DNA from: Trileptium ribeirensis
Taxonomy: Eukaryota > Nematoda > Enoplea > Enoplida > Thoracostomopsidae
Assembly: GCA_030248225.1 (NCBI GenBank)
Contig: JASANE010028806.1
Location: forward strand, 1-64,000
Reading direction: 5' to 3'
DNA: 64,000 nucleotides
Shown: positions 14,836 through 25,275 of the stretch, piece after piece
How positions within the stretch are numbered: the stretch's first letter is position 1
Layout: each line of letters begins with the position of its first letter
Position numbers and translations under genes: made by a program
The notes under the pieces: model-generated
Database searches by the model: none
What the model saw: only the letters and a program-made list of their open reading frames with translations
Told to the model about the DNA's origin: nothing

Positions 14836-17800
14836 GTACGTTTCTTTACTTTATAGCCGTTTGGTTGTGATATTGTTTTCGCTTAGTTTAACAGTTTTCG
14901 CTAAATATATAATCTAATCTTAACATGTTATTAATTAATAATAAATTTCGCGTTCATAGAAGACGACGGTCTCTTGTCGGAGAGACAAGATCGTCACGTC
15001 AAGCCGAATACCGAGAAACAATATAATCTGTCGTACCGCAGGGTAATTTTATTTCGAACTATCGTCGGTAGTTGAGCGTTGTATCATTAATAATAAGATC
15101 ACATACCTAGTTAGTATAATTATATACTTTGTGCTAAATACTTTAGGAACCGAAAGTCCAGCTGGTTTCGCTGAAGACTTAAAATGTTGATCTTGATGAA
15201 TTGCCCGCGACACATTGCATTTAGTACTGAAAAAAATTTACGGTTTCTCTTGGAGTCGAAGTATTTCGAAAAATTTATTGATCGCATGCAATTATAAACC
15301 ATACTTGGTCATAGGAAGATAGGCAAAATTATCTCCCTGAGACGCCCGATTCGGATCCTTCCCCCCTCTCGGCGCGAAGTGTCGCTCCCCATGGCAGCTG
15401 CCTTGGCCCATTCTTCTGGCGGCGTAGGTGGAACCGAAGGCGCAACAACCTCTAACCCCAACCTACGATCGGCCGATCCCTCAGAAGGCGTCCGAACGCC
15501 TAGCAGAATCCCGTTGTGCCTTGTTGACCTTGAGAAAGTATGCTATAGGCATTATAAAGATTAGTAAATATAGAGAAAGTTTGGGATTTTCAAGGAGAAT
15601 TTGGGTCTAAAAATTGCAGACAGCCAACAAATAATGGTTGCAACTATCGACTCCGTAAACCCAAGGGTGATACATATCGCCCAGCTGTGGTTCATCATAA
15701 ATCTAGGATTGCAACAACTGTCTTGAGCATGAACCCCAGGATCGCTGATGACGGTGGTCCACAGTAAATCAAGCATTGTTGCGCATTCGGCTAGGGATTG
15801 CAGACTGCAGTGGTCCACAGCCAGATGCAAGTAATCTGGGAATGGAACAGGGTGGAACACTCCTGTAAATAATGGTCGATCCAGTTGATTTGATCGCTGA
15901 CTGCAATGGTCTACTCAATATAGTGTTGCTGTTTTTGTGCAAGCGACTCGGAGTCGTTGATAGGACAGTTCGTGGCAAAACTAGTGTTGGACTAGAATAT
16001 TCTTATTACAATTCTTATTGTAGACCAGGCTGTCGTGAAGTTAGAGATCCCGGAAATCCGACAACAGGACTGCGTTTGGTGCTCCATGCTGGTGACAGAC
16101 GTGCCCTTCTTAGCGATCAAGAAATCTTACACTGGCTCCGCGGTGCCGTCGTTGTCATTCATGAGCCAGGCACTGCAGCGTTGCCCAACGAAGGATCGCC
16201 AATTGCAGCAGTGGGGATGCATACCAAAATTGAAATCGATATGACGCGGTCGATCCGAATTAATCGTAGCCAGAGCCGATGCGTTCCCAAAGCCACCAAA
16301 GAGAACCAGCAGATATATTTGGCAACTGGAAGTCGTGAAAACGGGTGGAGCGCCGACGGACACGGAGTTGCTTACAGCGCCGGCCTTTGCTCCGGTCTTG
16401 AAAAACAACGACTGTTTGCCGAAGAATGTGGATGCTTTTCTGAAGATTATCCGGTATCGATTGAACTCGCCGCTGGTGTGCATCATGATTCGACTAGCTG
16501 TAATGCAAGTTCAGCAGGTAAGACGAGCGTCAGAAGATTCATAGATAATAACATGTCGAATCAATCAAATAACATTAAAGATTGTGCCAATTTCAATATT
16601 ATTCATGGAATAACAGCAACGGTTTAAGAAGCAGTCCGCCCGTTCCAATGCCGTGGCCAATTTGATGATTTTAAGGTTATAGTCGTAGGTCGGACATTCT
16701 ATTACGGAATTTTGAAAATTTGCTTATCCAACCCCAAAATTAACATCATTAATGCAGCGTTTACGTTATAAAAGTACCCCATGTGAAAGTTTTGTCCCCC
16801 CTGAGTGTCTGTTCCACAATCAGTTATATGGTGTCTTGGACACCATGGTGTTTCTGATGGTATTTCCAGTTGGTATACATAGGCAGTATACTGTCGGTAA
16901 TAGTATGGTGTAGACTACACCATAAATTTTATATGGTGTTAGCTACATCATGCTGTTATTTCCACGCAATATATAATGGGGTTGTGCATGGTGTTCCTGA
17001 CACCGTCAGTAAAAACAGTAGGTACATTAAGACGCTATAGCTACGTTAATGGTGTCTCATACACCATCTTTTGCGTTACATAGTGTGGGTATATACCGTA
17101 AACCACTGGATGGTATGGTATAGACCATAGGGAAACAAAACTTTCACATGGGGAGTCCTTTATAACGTAAACGCCGCATAAATTCCTTAAACCGTTACGG
17201 TTATTGCCTGAGTAATCTTGAATATAAATCTATATCTATGCTTATGTGGTAAAACGGAGTATGATAAATTGCTCACAATATTAAATGAAACAGAAGAGTG
17301 TTGTTTCTGCCAAAAGTTTTGATGCGCCAGAGTCATACTATAATTTCTAGTATTGTTCCATATTTTGTGCCTAGATTTGTTTTTCATCCCAAATGAATGT
17401 ATTTGTTACAAGAATTTATTCTGGAAATCATTTATATTGTTTTTTGTTTCAGAACAAGGATGCGATGAATTCAGACCTCTTCCAGGATGCCACGAATTGC
17501 CTCATCAATTTCTTACTGGTGCGCTTTATCGGCGTTCTGAAAACGGCGAAATTACTATTACTCCGTTATGGGAACTAACCAACGCCTTGTATAGAATTAA
17601 TCTTGAAAATAACAGTTATGACATATTCACACCCGATGCGGAAATCAAAAGTGATTATGACGATAATATGACTATAACCACCTTGAAAAGCTCGCAATTG
17701 GATCCAATTAGATTTTCGACGTGGCAACTTGCGGAGGTTGAGGAAGCGAAGCGACGTCAGCAATGCCATCAAAAAATCCTGGCGCTATTTTCATCTAACG

Positions 17801-20014
17801 ATCCTACATTCCCTCAAATTTCAGGCAAACGGATTACTTATCCAACCGGCGACAAATGCTTAGCCAGCTGTGACTCTCTATCGTATAGCACAAACGTTAT
17901 GGCCTACGCCTGGCCGATGTCTACTACGAATGCACGCAATGCTTTAGACGAACTGCTGAAAGCAAAAATTTCGACTGCGAAAGATCCAAAAACGCTAACG
18001 GATGCCCTTTCAAGCGACCTGAGAACGCTGAAATCAATGCGTGATACATTTCTTAAAATCGACATTTTTGCCAAAGCGCCCAAAGGAATGCTCATCGAAG
18101 AATCGTTTGCTTATCCTTTCAGCGGATTTTTCTCTGGTAAGCAGCAGATACACTGTTTCAGGTCGCTTTAAAACTCCTCGACAGTAGTCACCGCAAGATA
18201 GAAAAATTTTGACAATATTTTAATCCCTGTTATCTATATAAACAGAACGAGGGTCGATTTTAAACTGCATTGAGACCACACTATGAAGCTCTAACACGTA
18301 GTAGCAAACTATTGGGGAAAATTTTTGAGGATATTATGACAATTTGGTAAATCAGCTTTTTTTACGTTTCCTGTTGGAAAGTTGTGCTAGGTCCAACAGT
18401 CCGCTGTAAAAAGCAATAGACACTATAATTCCGATTTCAGTCCAGTCTTTCAGTTTCAGATCTTCACTGCACACTGCAAAAACGTTGAGTCAAATTTTGT
18501 TTATTGAGTCGGTCCTTTTTTAACTAGAGACTAAGGCAAAATTGATTCAATTTGAGTCAAGTTTGGAGTCAAATGTAAACTAAGATTGAGCCAAAACTTA
18601 TTAACTCAAGATGAGAGTTATGAAAGGATCATTGACTCAAAAATCGACTCAAATTGAATTAAAATCAAATTGAGTAAATTTTAACCCAATCTTAGAATTA
18701 AGAAAAGGACACACTCAAAATTTGACTCGACGTATTTGTGATGTAAACTCTTGTGTAGAATATGGAAGCGGCATTATGGAACGTCGCAGTAGCAGTGCTA
18801 CAGCTTTGAGCCCTTAGGTATATAAAGGTATCAGTTGTCTTTTATGGCAAATGATTTTCTGACAATCATCCATGAAATTAATAAGATGACATTATAATTT
18901 CTTCAACTACCGTGAGCGTTTCACCATACATGCTAGCAGGGGGTATTACCCCTTCCCCTCCCACACCTCGGAAGTAAGTTCAGGTATATATTTTTGTTAT
19001 ATCCTAATTTTTAGGTCCAAGTGGGAATTTAAACGATGTGTAAAACTTTAATTCCTAGATATAATAAAAATCTTCAGTTTGGATTTGTCCAATCGCTTAG
19101 CCTAATCTAAGGCTCTTACTCGCTGTCAAAGGATTTGCGTTAGTCTTAGTGGCTTAGTTTTGATCTAAGATATAAGTAAATTAGGCTTTTAGCCTTATTC
19201 TCTGGCTAAGTCCTTAATCTGAGGCTCATGCTTAGTCTTAGGCTTTACGTAAAGCTAGGCGTTAGTCTGAGCAAAAATTATGCCTCAGCCTTTGCCTTGA
19301 GCAATGACTATGGCTTAGATCAAACTGCACAGTCTTAGCGTATTATATAAGCTTAAGTCTTAGACATTGTCTAACCTTTAAAACTTGTCTAAGCTACACT
19401 GATTAAAGACTCGATTAAACCAGTTTTAGTAAGCCTTAGACCAAAGGCGGTGATGGTTTGGGGTTACCTCCATGACGGTCAGAACCCCCCAACCCAATTC
19501 TACCCCTTCCTCTGCATCTTCGTATCCCCTCCCACGCTCAAGGGCTAAAAAAATTTAGCAAACATAACCGGTGAACATTGGCTAAAATTGGTTTAAAGTT
19601 GGCAAAAATAGGTGAAATGTAAAAAATTTATATATCGTAGATCAGCAAATATTGGTGGAAATTTTAATAAAATTGGTAAAAATATTTAGTTCTTAAAATC
19701 CTAAAAATTTTAAAAGCTTGTCCCCCTGATGTACCACCGTGCCGACCAATAAGCCGACATACCTTAGACAGTTAAGTTTTCGACTAAAAGATATTTATTT
19801 GTTCTCAGCCGTGATGATAGCTGTAAATTGTTTTATCTTTAAGATTTTTTCAGATTTCGGCGGTGTTCTTGGTCTCTGGCTCGGAATGTCGATTATTACG
19901 TTCATCGAAATATTCAGCACTTGTTGCTCACTAAAACTTAAACAAAAGCCGAAATCGAACATGACGTCGAACACATACTTGTCAAGCAAAAAAGAAGATA
20001 ATAATTTGCTCTAA
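14174..20014 (+). CDS. DEG/ENaC-family sodium channel subunit, four exons
   Basis: A non-voltage-gated cation channel subunit of the degenerin/epithelial sodium channel family, which works as a trimer in the plasma membrane. Exons 14174-14835, 16024-16517, 17453-18136 and 19854-20014 join with matching phases (2, 1, 1) to give 666 aa, a usual length for the family. Visible hallmarks are the cytosolic His-Gly gating motif (residues 45-46), TM1 (about 49-70), the FPDVTICN motif just outside TM1 (about 90-97), the Cys-rich extracellular domain with ECGCF (exon 2) and CLASCDSLSYSTN ending in WP (exon 3), and TM2 with the selectivity filter Gly-Met-Ser (about 624-626). The residue at the degenerin position (FFSDFGG) is Ser, a small residue. 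The start ATG is the first in frame; upstream codons are open back to 14102 without another ATG. The ligand (peptide, acid, touch) cannot be told from sequence. Identity is certain at family level; no orthologue is named. Confidence 0.92.
14836..16023. other. DEG/ENaC intron 1
   Basis: Donor GTACGT and acceptor TTATTGTAG. It contains a short hairpin near 14968-15000 (arms like GACGGTCTCTTGTC and GACAAGATCGTC). A conspicuously GC-rich patch at about 15355-15545 has two overlapping 60-codon open frames and may be a retroelement remnant. Near 15750-15920 a GGTCCACAG-like motif recurs three times. Confidence 0.6.
16024..16517 (+). CDS. DEG/ENaC exon 2: middle ectodomain
   Basis: Encodes GLRLVLH, the conserved GAVVVIHEPG stretch (family pattern: G-V-V-IHEP), and the Cys-rich part with GLCSGLEKQRLFAEECGCF. 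It ends in GCA G before donor GTAAGA. The open frame runs upstream of the acceptor, but the family match starts only at the PGC following it, which fixes the splice site. Confidence 0.88.
16518..17452. other. DEG/ENaC intron 2
   Basis: Donor GTAAGA, acceptor TTTGTTTCAG. About half of the intron is a TIR element with internal palindromes (16751-17181). The rest is ordinary AT-rich sequence. Confidence 0.8.
16751..17181. mobile_element. TIR element with GGTGT-N-ACACC palindromes, in intron 2
   Basis: The ends match as inverted repeats over about 50 bp, sharing GCGTTTACGTTATAAA and then CCCCATGTGAAAGTTTTGT. The 430-bp interior has no gene but contains at least five palindromes spaced roughly 40-90 bp apart: GGTGTCTTGGACACC, ATGGTGTAGACTACACCAT, GGTGTTCCTGACACC, ATGGTGTCTCATACACCAT and TATGGTATAGACCATA. 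Each has the same 5-bp arm and a variable centre. It is the best-preserved copy of the family also seen at 13230-13681. Confidence 0.85.
17453..18136 (+). CDS. DEG/ENaC exon 3: distal ectodomain to pre-TM2
   Basis: Continues the Cys-rich ectodomain from EQGCDEF, includes the conserved Cys pair in KCLASCDSLSYSTN followed by AYAWP, and ends just before TM2 at SGFFS, the degenerin site. The last codon is split (G|AT) at donor GTAAGC, and the join with exon 4 restores the family motif SDFGG. Confidence 0.88.
18470..18743. mobile_element. Short MITE with GAGTCAAAT repeats
   Basis: The left end (CACTGCAAAAACGT, then GAGTCAAATTTTG and GTCCTTTT) matches the reverse complement of the right end over about 45 bp. 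The element is 274 bp, non-coding, and its centre repeats GAGTCAAAT in both orientations (at least eight times). Superfamily not determined. Confidence 0.7.
19080..19440. repeat. Degenerate CTTAG/TTAGGC-rich stretch
   Basis: About 360 bp in which words such as CTTAG, TTAGTC, TTAGGC and CTAAGG recur every 6-12 bp in both orientations, without a strict register. It looks like a decayed short-period satellite. Compare the in-register hexamers at 25655-25738. Confidence 0.55.
19854..20014 (+). CDS. DEG/ENaC exon 4: TM2 and C-terminus
   Basis: Starts with AT of the split Asp codon and reads DFGGVLGLWLGMS, the pore-lining TM2 with the Gly-X-Ser filter. A short basic and polar cytosolic tail follows (about 35 residues), ending at TAA. 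Confidence 0.9.
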
Positions 20015-20171
20015 AAACGGCTTGTACTTAATAGCAGCTAAGTTTGAATTTTTCGAAAATTGGTTAATTGCATTCGAGCAGCAACAACGCCATGGCTCAG
20101 TGGTTGGTGACCACAAATGCACATGAGCAGAAGAACGGCAACCATTTGTCTCACGTCTGTTACAAACAAAT

Positions 20172-21070
20172 TTATGCGCTATTTACGTTACAAAGGACTC
20201 CGTGTGACAATTTTGTCGCCCACAACAAGGGTATACTATTGACTCCTTCGAGATTTCAGAGCGTAGTGAAGTAGAGGTACACCTTAGGCCTTTTGCGTGC
20301 ACAGCCAATCAGCTCTCAACAGCATACGTTGTTATGCTTTATGTGGCTGTCACAAGTTAGAACAAAACTACCACCGGCAATAAGTTTCCCATGCCCAGAA
20401 AACTCTAAGTGAAACTTTTCAGCTGCCCAGGACGTCAGAACAAATTTTTAGTAAACGAACCACGAGGCTACCATATATCAAACCCCATAACCGCAGGCTT
20501 AATCGAAAAAAAGATGAATCGGCATTTATCATTTTACTATAAAATATAACCAACCAGAGAAAAAATTATAATGTTAAAATAATAATACTCTTGCTTCCTT
20601 GAAGTGTACAAAATTTTGACCTGTGAACCAGACCTCAAATGAAAAACGCTCGGAGATGTACACTATAAATCAACTATGCCGGTTCGAATGCGCACAAGAT
20701 GATAAAAATCGATTAAGGTGTTCCCGAGTTATGACCGATCACACACCAACAGAATTTTTCACACCTGCAACACACAGCTTGCACTTCGCCCTAATAGAAC
20801 AAAAATGGTCTCTGAGACACGGTCCTAGTGTTTTATTTTACTAATAGGATCAAGCACATTGTACGCAAACATACTGTAGAAATAATAGCATCATGGCGTA
20901 ACTCAAACCATATAATGGCGTAGTCTGCACAATACCGTTACTGATACTAACCCCGTTGTCTAAAAATACCATCCGCCGCACCATGTTCTACAAAACACCA
21001 ATTAATGGACGGTGCCAGGAGCAAACCTCTGCCATGAGAAACCTTTCGCAAAGTAAACACCGCACCTTAT
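20172..21070. mobile_element. Degraded TIR element with a nested dispersed repeat
   Basis: The left end (TTATGCGCTATTTACGTTAC, then AAAGGACTC) and the reverse complement of the right end (GCGGTGTTTACTTTGCGAAA) are weak relatives of the 16751-17181 ends. The element is longer (about 900 bp) because 20240-20810 is a separate dispersed repeat also found at 36955-37735. Remaining right-hand sequence (20870-21060) shows imperfect GGTGT/ACACC-type words. Confidence 0.5.
20240..20810. repeat. Dispersed repeat, copy 1
   Basis: Aligns in the same orientation with 36955-37735. Shared blocks include CAGAGCGTAGTGAAGT, TTTTGCGTGCACAGCCAAT, ATTTATCATTTTACTAT, CCAGACCTCAAAT and TTCCCGAGTTA. It has no coding capacity. 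Class unknown. Confidence 0.75.
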
Positions 21071-21800
21071 AAAGCAAAAAGTTTGTTCAAATCTTACAAA
21101 CCATTTATTGTATATAAATTTAATACTAATTTCCTAAAATTGCTGGAAAATTTTAAGAAGTTTTGGTTTACAAACTGTAGTTAAGATCTATTCTATCTAT
21201 AAACGCTCACCAACCAAACGATTGATATTTTACTTACTGCAACACATTAACTTTACACATAAATTATTAAAAACTTTACATATTAAAATCAAACAAATAA
21301 AAAAGAATAAATATTTACAATAACAAGTACATATTAAAAGGAGAGAGACTGTGTAAATGTAAATGGTTACACATAACTGAGAAAACTAAATTATGTACGA
21401 AAATACAAATGACACAATAAAATCAGATCATCAAAGCAACCGAGTAACCGGCGCACATCAAACATTAAATCTTCAAATACGATTACGGAGCCGCAAAACA
21501 AGGCCCAAACAAATGTTCTTTAAACCACAAAATAGAGTTGATAATTTAAGTCCCCGGCTAGGCTCTAGGGTCGACTCTGTCTGACGAGCCAAGGCTATAA
21601 AATGTATCTATGTTAGAGCCGAGACTTGGATGAGCTTTGGTTAGCTCTAAAATTTTATCTAAAACAATAAACATATTGTAACTGCTGCTGCATAGTACAG
21701 TACCTACTCAACCAACATCAAGCACATCCGAGATATTAACCAAGGCTTAGCTCTTAGAAGCTCCAAAAGCAACTAAGTTGCTTGGATTACCATGTTCTCT
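21071..21800. other. Intergenic AT-rich stretch
   Basis: No gene. A patch near 21555-21660 repeats words such as GGCTCTAGG and GAGCC in a way similar to, but weaker than, the CTTAG-rich stretch at 19080-19440. Confidence 0.5.
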
Positions 21801-22645
21801 TACGCGACTAAACTTAAACTGTGCCCACTGACCATCCTATTTTGCAAAAGCTGATGTCGCGTCTACATCCATTTTTATGCAACAAACCAAGATAATTCAA
21901 TTCACTGCTATCCCAGTAGTGATTTGCAATCAACCAATGGACATTCCATTATGCGCGACTAAACTTGACCTGCGCCCACTTATATACAATCCTATTTTGT
22001 AAAACACGATTTCGAATCCACATCCATTGTTACGGAACAAGCAAGACCAGCGATTCCATTCACTGCTAGCTTAGAAGTGGTGATTTACAATCAGTCAATG
22101 ACAGATCCATGACGATTATAATTTTTCAGTGGGGATTTGTCTCTGTTCACGAACAAATTCAATATAAATATGGCAGAGTAAGAGAAGGGTCCTGTACTTT
22201 GTCAGTGATTGTTCGCGAACATAACCTTTTTCGATTCCAAAGCGATAAATTTTAGTTCATAAACAATTTGAGTGTTCGCGAACAAAAATGGTTAATTTTT
22301 GCTTCAGAGTTCGAAAACGCATATTTTTCTAAAAAACAAAATAGGATAGTCGTTGGGCGCAGGTTAAGTTTAGTCGCGCATTACAATTATCATAGTTTGC
22401 ACTTGCGATAAATCTCTGTTCACGAACAAATGCAATCTATGTGACGGCGTAAAAGATAGCGTTATTTAGGTAGTTTGTTGTTCGCGAACGTAATCTTTTT
22501 AATTGAAAAGCAATAAAATTTCGTTCACAAACAATTCTAATATTTGAAAACAGAAATAACAAATTTTTGATGTCGAGTCGAGAGAGTTCGGCAATTTTTT
22601 CAAAATAACAAAATAGGACGGTCGGTTAGCGCAAACTAAGTTTAC
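21801..22645. mobile_element. TIR element inserted in the middle of a second copy (L-L-R-R), with GTTCGCGAAC palindromes
   Basis: Two left arms follow each other (21801 and 21951), each starting CGCGACTAAACTT and reaching ATCCTATTTTG. Two right arms follow (ending about 22382 and 22645), each the reverse complement of that end. The order L1-L2-R1-R2, with left arms of about 150 bp and right arms of about 255 bp, is what insertion of one copy into the centre of another would give. The right arms carry the palindrome GTTCGCGAAC or close variants (for example TTCACGAAC) three or more times each. No coding capacity. Superfamily unknown. Confidence 0.7.
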
Positions 22646-23212
22646 TCGGGTAGAAATTACGCTTGAATCGCGTGAAATTTTACAGAATTGAAGCACAAAC
22701 TTTTATTAAGAGGCTAAATAAGCCGAGTCTAGCCCGGATTTCCATCGGTAGACCTAAACCGGGCGAGCCGGTCATAATTCACGAAGACCTTAACCTAAGA
22801 TCTGAACATCTACTTCGGAGGTTTTCCCACCGCTCTCGAACAGTTTTCAAATATAATTTCAACATTGCAGGGTCCCCGATAGATCCTAGGATGGGTGATA
22901 CAAGCCAGGACGAGACAAAATGAACGTGAATGTGCACGTCAGTAGAGCTAGTGACGGACTCCACAAATTTCTGACACGGAGAGGGTGGTTTTGCAAAATT
23001 TTTTCCGACGGGCGGTTTTTACTGAACGTGTTTCGACTTCTATATAAGTACATATTTTTCATTTTGTTTCGTATATATATTTCACCTTTGTGTGGTATAT
23101 CAATACTTTGACGGGGGCATGCCCCCCCCAGTGCTCGGCCCATTAGTGACCACTTCGTTATTTTCAATTCTCGTAGGGAATGCTTCATTTTTCCTAAAAA
23201 TTTGATCAATTA
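22646..23212. other. Intergenic stretch between TIR elements
   Basis: Somewhat GC-richer than its surroundings, with overlapping open frames of about 60-107 codons on both strands that match nothing I know. Probably old repeat sequence. Confidence 0.4.
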
Positions 23213-23645
23213 TACGCGAGTCCACTTTAAATGCGTACAACATGGTTGTTCTTTTGTTTGAGCATTAAATCGTTCAAAAATTCAGGTTACCATTTATGTC
23301 GTCTGCATTCGCTGTTTTCTGAATGTTATTTACGAACGTAATCTGAGCTTTTCCCACATTTGTTCGCATTCATCAAAATGTCATGCTGTATCCGACAGAC
23401 ATATTCACAGTCTATGCGTTATGCGCGTGTTATAATGTACTAAAAACGCTATAATTGCTCAATCGAGTTTTCACATATTCACGTGTATTCGGTGTATCGC
23501 ATCTTGCTGAATCGCAAATTGTGATCGCGCACATAAACGACAATATGATATATGACAATATGATATGTGCGCGTTCATCGTTTTTCCCATGTTGAAATGA
23601 CCTGACAAAAGAACAACCCGCGCCGAAAATGGACTTTAACCATTA
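23213..23645. mobile_element. MITE-like element with central palindrome
   Basis: The left end carries GTCCACTTTAAA then GTTGTTCTTTTGT. The right end carries the inverse (ACAAAAGAACAAC then ATGGACTTTAA). The interior has paired GCGCACAT/ATGTGCGC words flanking a direct duplication of GACAATATGATAT, so the whole element could fold into one long stem. Confidence 0.6.
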
Positions 23646-23862
23646 TATCGTCGTATTTAAAATACTTCCTAGACTAAACATAACGTCTATACTTTACCTA
23701 TTCCAAAATCTAATATTTGTGGAAAAACAATGCTATTATTTTAAGCATATTATTGCCACAATAAAATGAGATTAACCAGTACTGAACCAAGAATCATACG
23801 AGACTCACACCTGATCCAACGTGAAACTATTTAAAAAGGTTGTTCCAAAACAACTATATTGC

Positions 23863-24391
23863 GACAGTAAACTTGACCCACGCCCTTCAACAATCCTATT
23901 TTGCTGTTTCGATTAAAATGTATTACAGAACGGTTTTTGGTAAACCGTAATCCGGCGCAAATCTGTTCGCGAACACACAGCTCTACGATAGTAATCTGGC
24001 AAATTGGTATTCGCGAAAATTCATCGAAAATTACTCATTTTTTGCGAACAAAATCTACCGGATTTGGATTCTGTGGCTTTGTTCGCGAACACTGTAAGCT
24101 AAAGCCAAGGTCCGATTTAATTTGTGACGTCAATTTGTGACTTTAAATTTGTTCGTGAACAGCGACGAATACAAATCAAAGCTATTAGACAACAGTTTTC
24201 AGTGCAAATTCAAAATCGTCAACGCCTGTCAAGAGCACAACGCGTAATTTTTGGTACTTTTTTGATTTTGCCAACTTTATGTTATGGAAAAACAGATGAA
24301 ATTTCGCATTTGTTTCGTAACAACGGTTTACGATTCGCTATCGGCTATGACAAAATAGGATAGTCGATGGACGCAAGTTAAGTTTACTCGT
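23863..24391. mobile_element. Third element of the GTTCGCGAACA family
   Basis: The left arm (AGTAAACTTGACC then CAATCCTATTTTG) and right arm (CAAAATAGGATAG then AAGTTAAGTTTACT) are inverted and match the ends of the 21801-22645 elements. The interior differs but again contains TGTTCGCGAACA-type palindromes (about 23967, 24080, 24150). Non-coding. Confidence 0.7.
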
Positions 24392-25275
24392 GTATATTCT
24401 GTAAAAAAACAATCATTTTTGATGCAATTATAGCATACAGTACTAGCTAGATAGCATTGTACTTAAACAAGTTTTAATAATATCGCATTGACGTTTGTTC
24501 CGAGACCGATAGATGTAACAGCGAATAGGGCATACGTACCAGACCAACCCAAAATAGTATTTATTCACTGACTCGGCAAAAGTTTAGAGAACAGCTAGAC
24601 ACAATCTAGGTTCGTTGCAACACTAGATGTAATATCGCGTTAATGGAGCGAACTTTTCAAAGCTTCTTCAGTTTTCATTCAATCGCTCACGTCACGAAGT
24701 AGTTTGCATTTTCGACTCAATTGCTGAACAAAATGTTGTCGGTTCGATGATTCGAACACGAGCCGTTTGCATTAGTGTTGCGCTCACTGATCACAGAGCT
24801 ATAATAACACTGTTGCTCAGATCCTCAAGGCTCCTCACAACGCGACGAAATAATAACACATATTCAAATACACGCTACGCCACGGATTGAGTTAATGACA
24901 AATCGTTAGTAACTGAGCTATGACGACGCGGTTGCTGGGATTCTTAAGGCTCCTCACAACGCGAGCAAATAGCACGCAACCAAACGCACGTTACGCCACG
25001 GACTGAGTTAATGACAAATCGCTAGTCACTGAGCTATGACGACACGGTTGCTGGGATTCTTAAGGTCGCTCACAACGCGAGAAAATAACACGCAGCCAAA
25101 CGCACGTTACACCACGGACTGAGTTAATGACAAATCGCTAGTCATTGAGCTATGACAACGCGGTTGCTGTGATTCTTAAGGCCGCTCACAAGGCAAGCAA
25201 ATAACACGCAGCCAAACGCACGTTACGCCAAGGACTGAGTTAATGACAAATCGCTAGTCACTGAGCTATGACGAC

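Larger units (their letters stand above)
18137..19853. other. DEG/ENaC intron 3
   Basis: Donor GTAAGC, acceptor TTTTTTCAG. It holds a GAGTCAAAT-bearing TIR element (18470-18743), a long stretch rich in CTTAG/TTAGGC-like words (19080-19440) and otherwise AT-rich sequence. Confidence 0.75.

Noticed and set aside
20085..20165. A-box-like ATGGCTCAGTGGTTGGTGACC, a possible tRNA
   Set aside because: No B box or T arm at the right spacing and no cloverleaf can be drawn.
24796..25275. TAGCTCAGTGACTAGCGA on the minus strand of the satellite, a possible tRNA-derived unit
   Set aside because: A-box-like only; the GGTTCGA B box is absent from all units.
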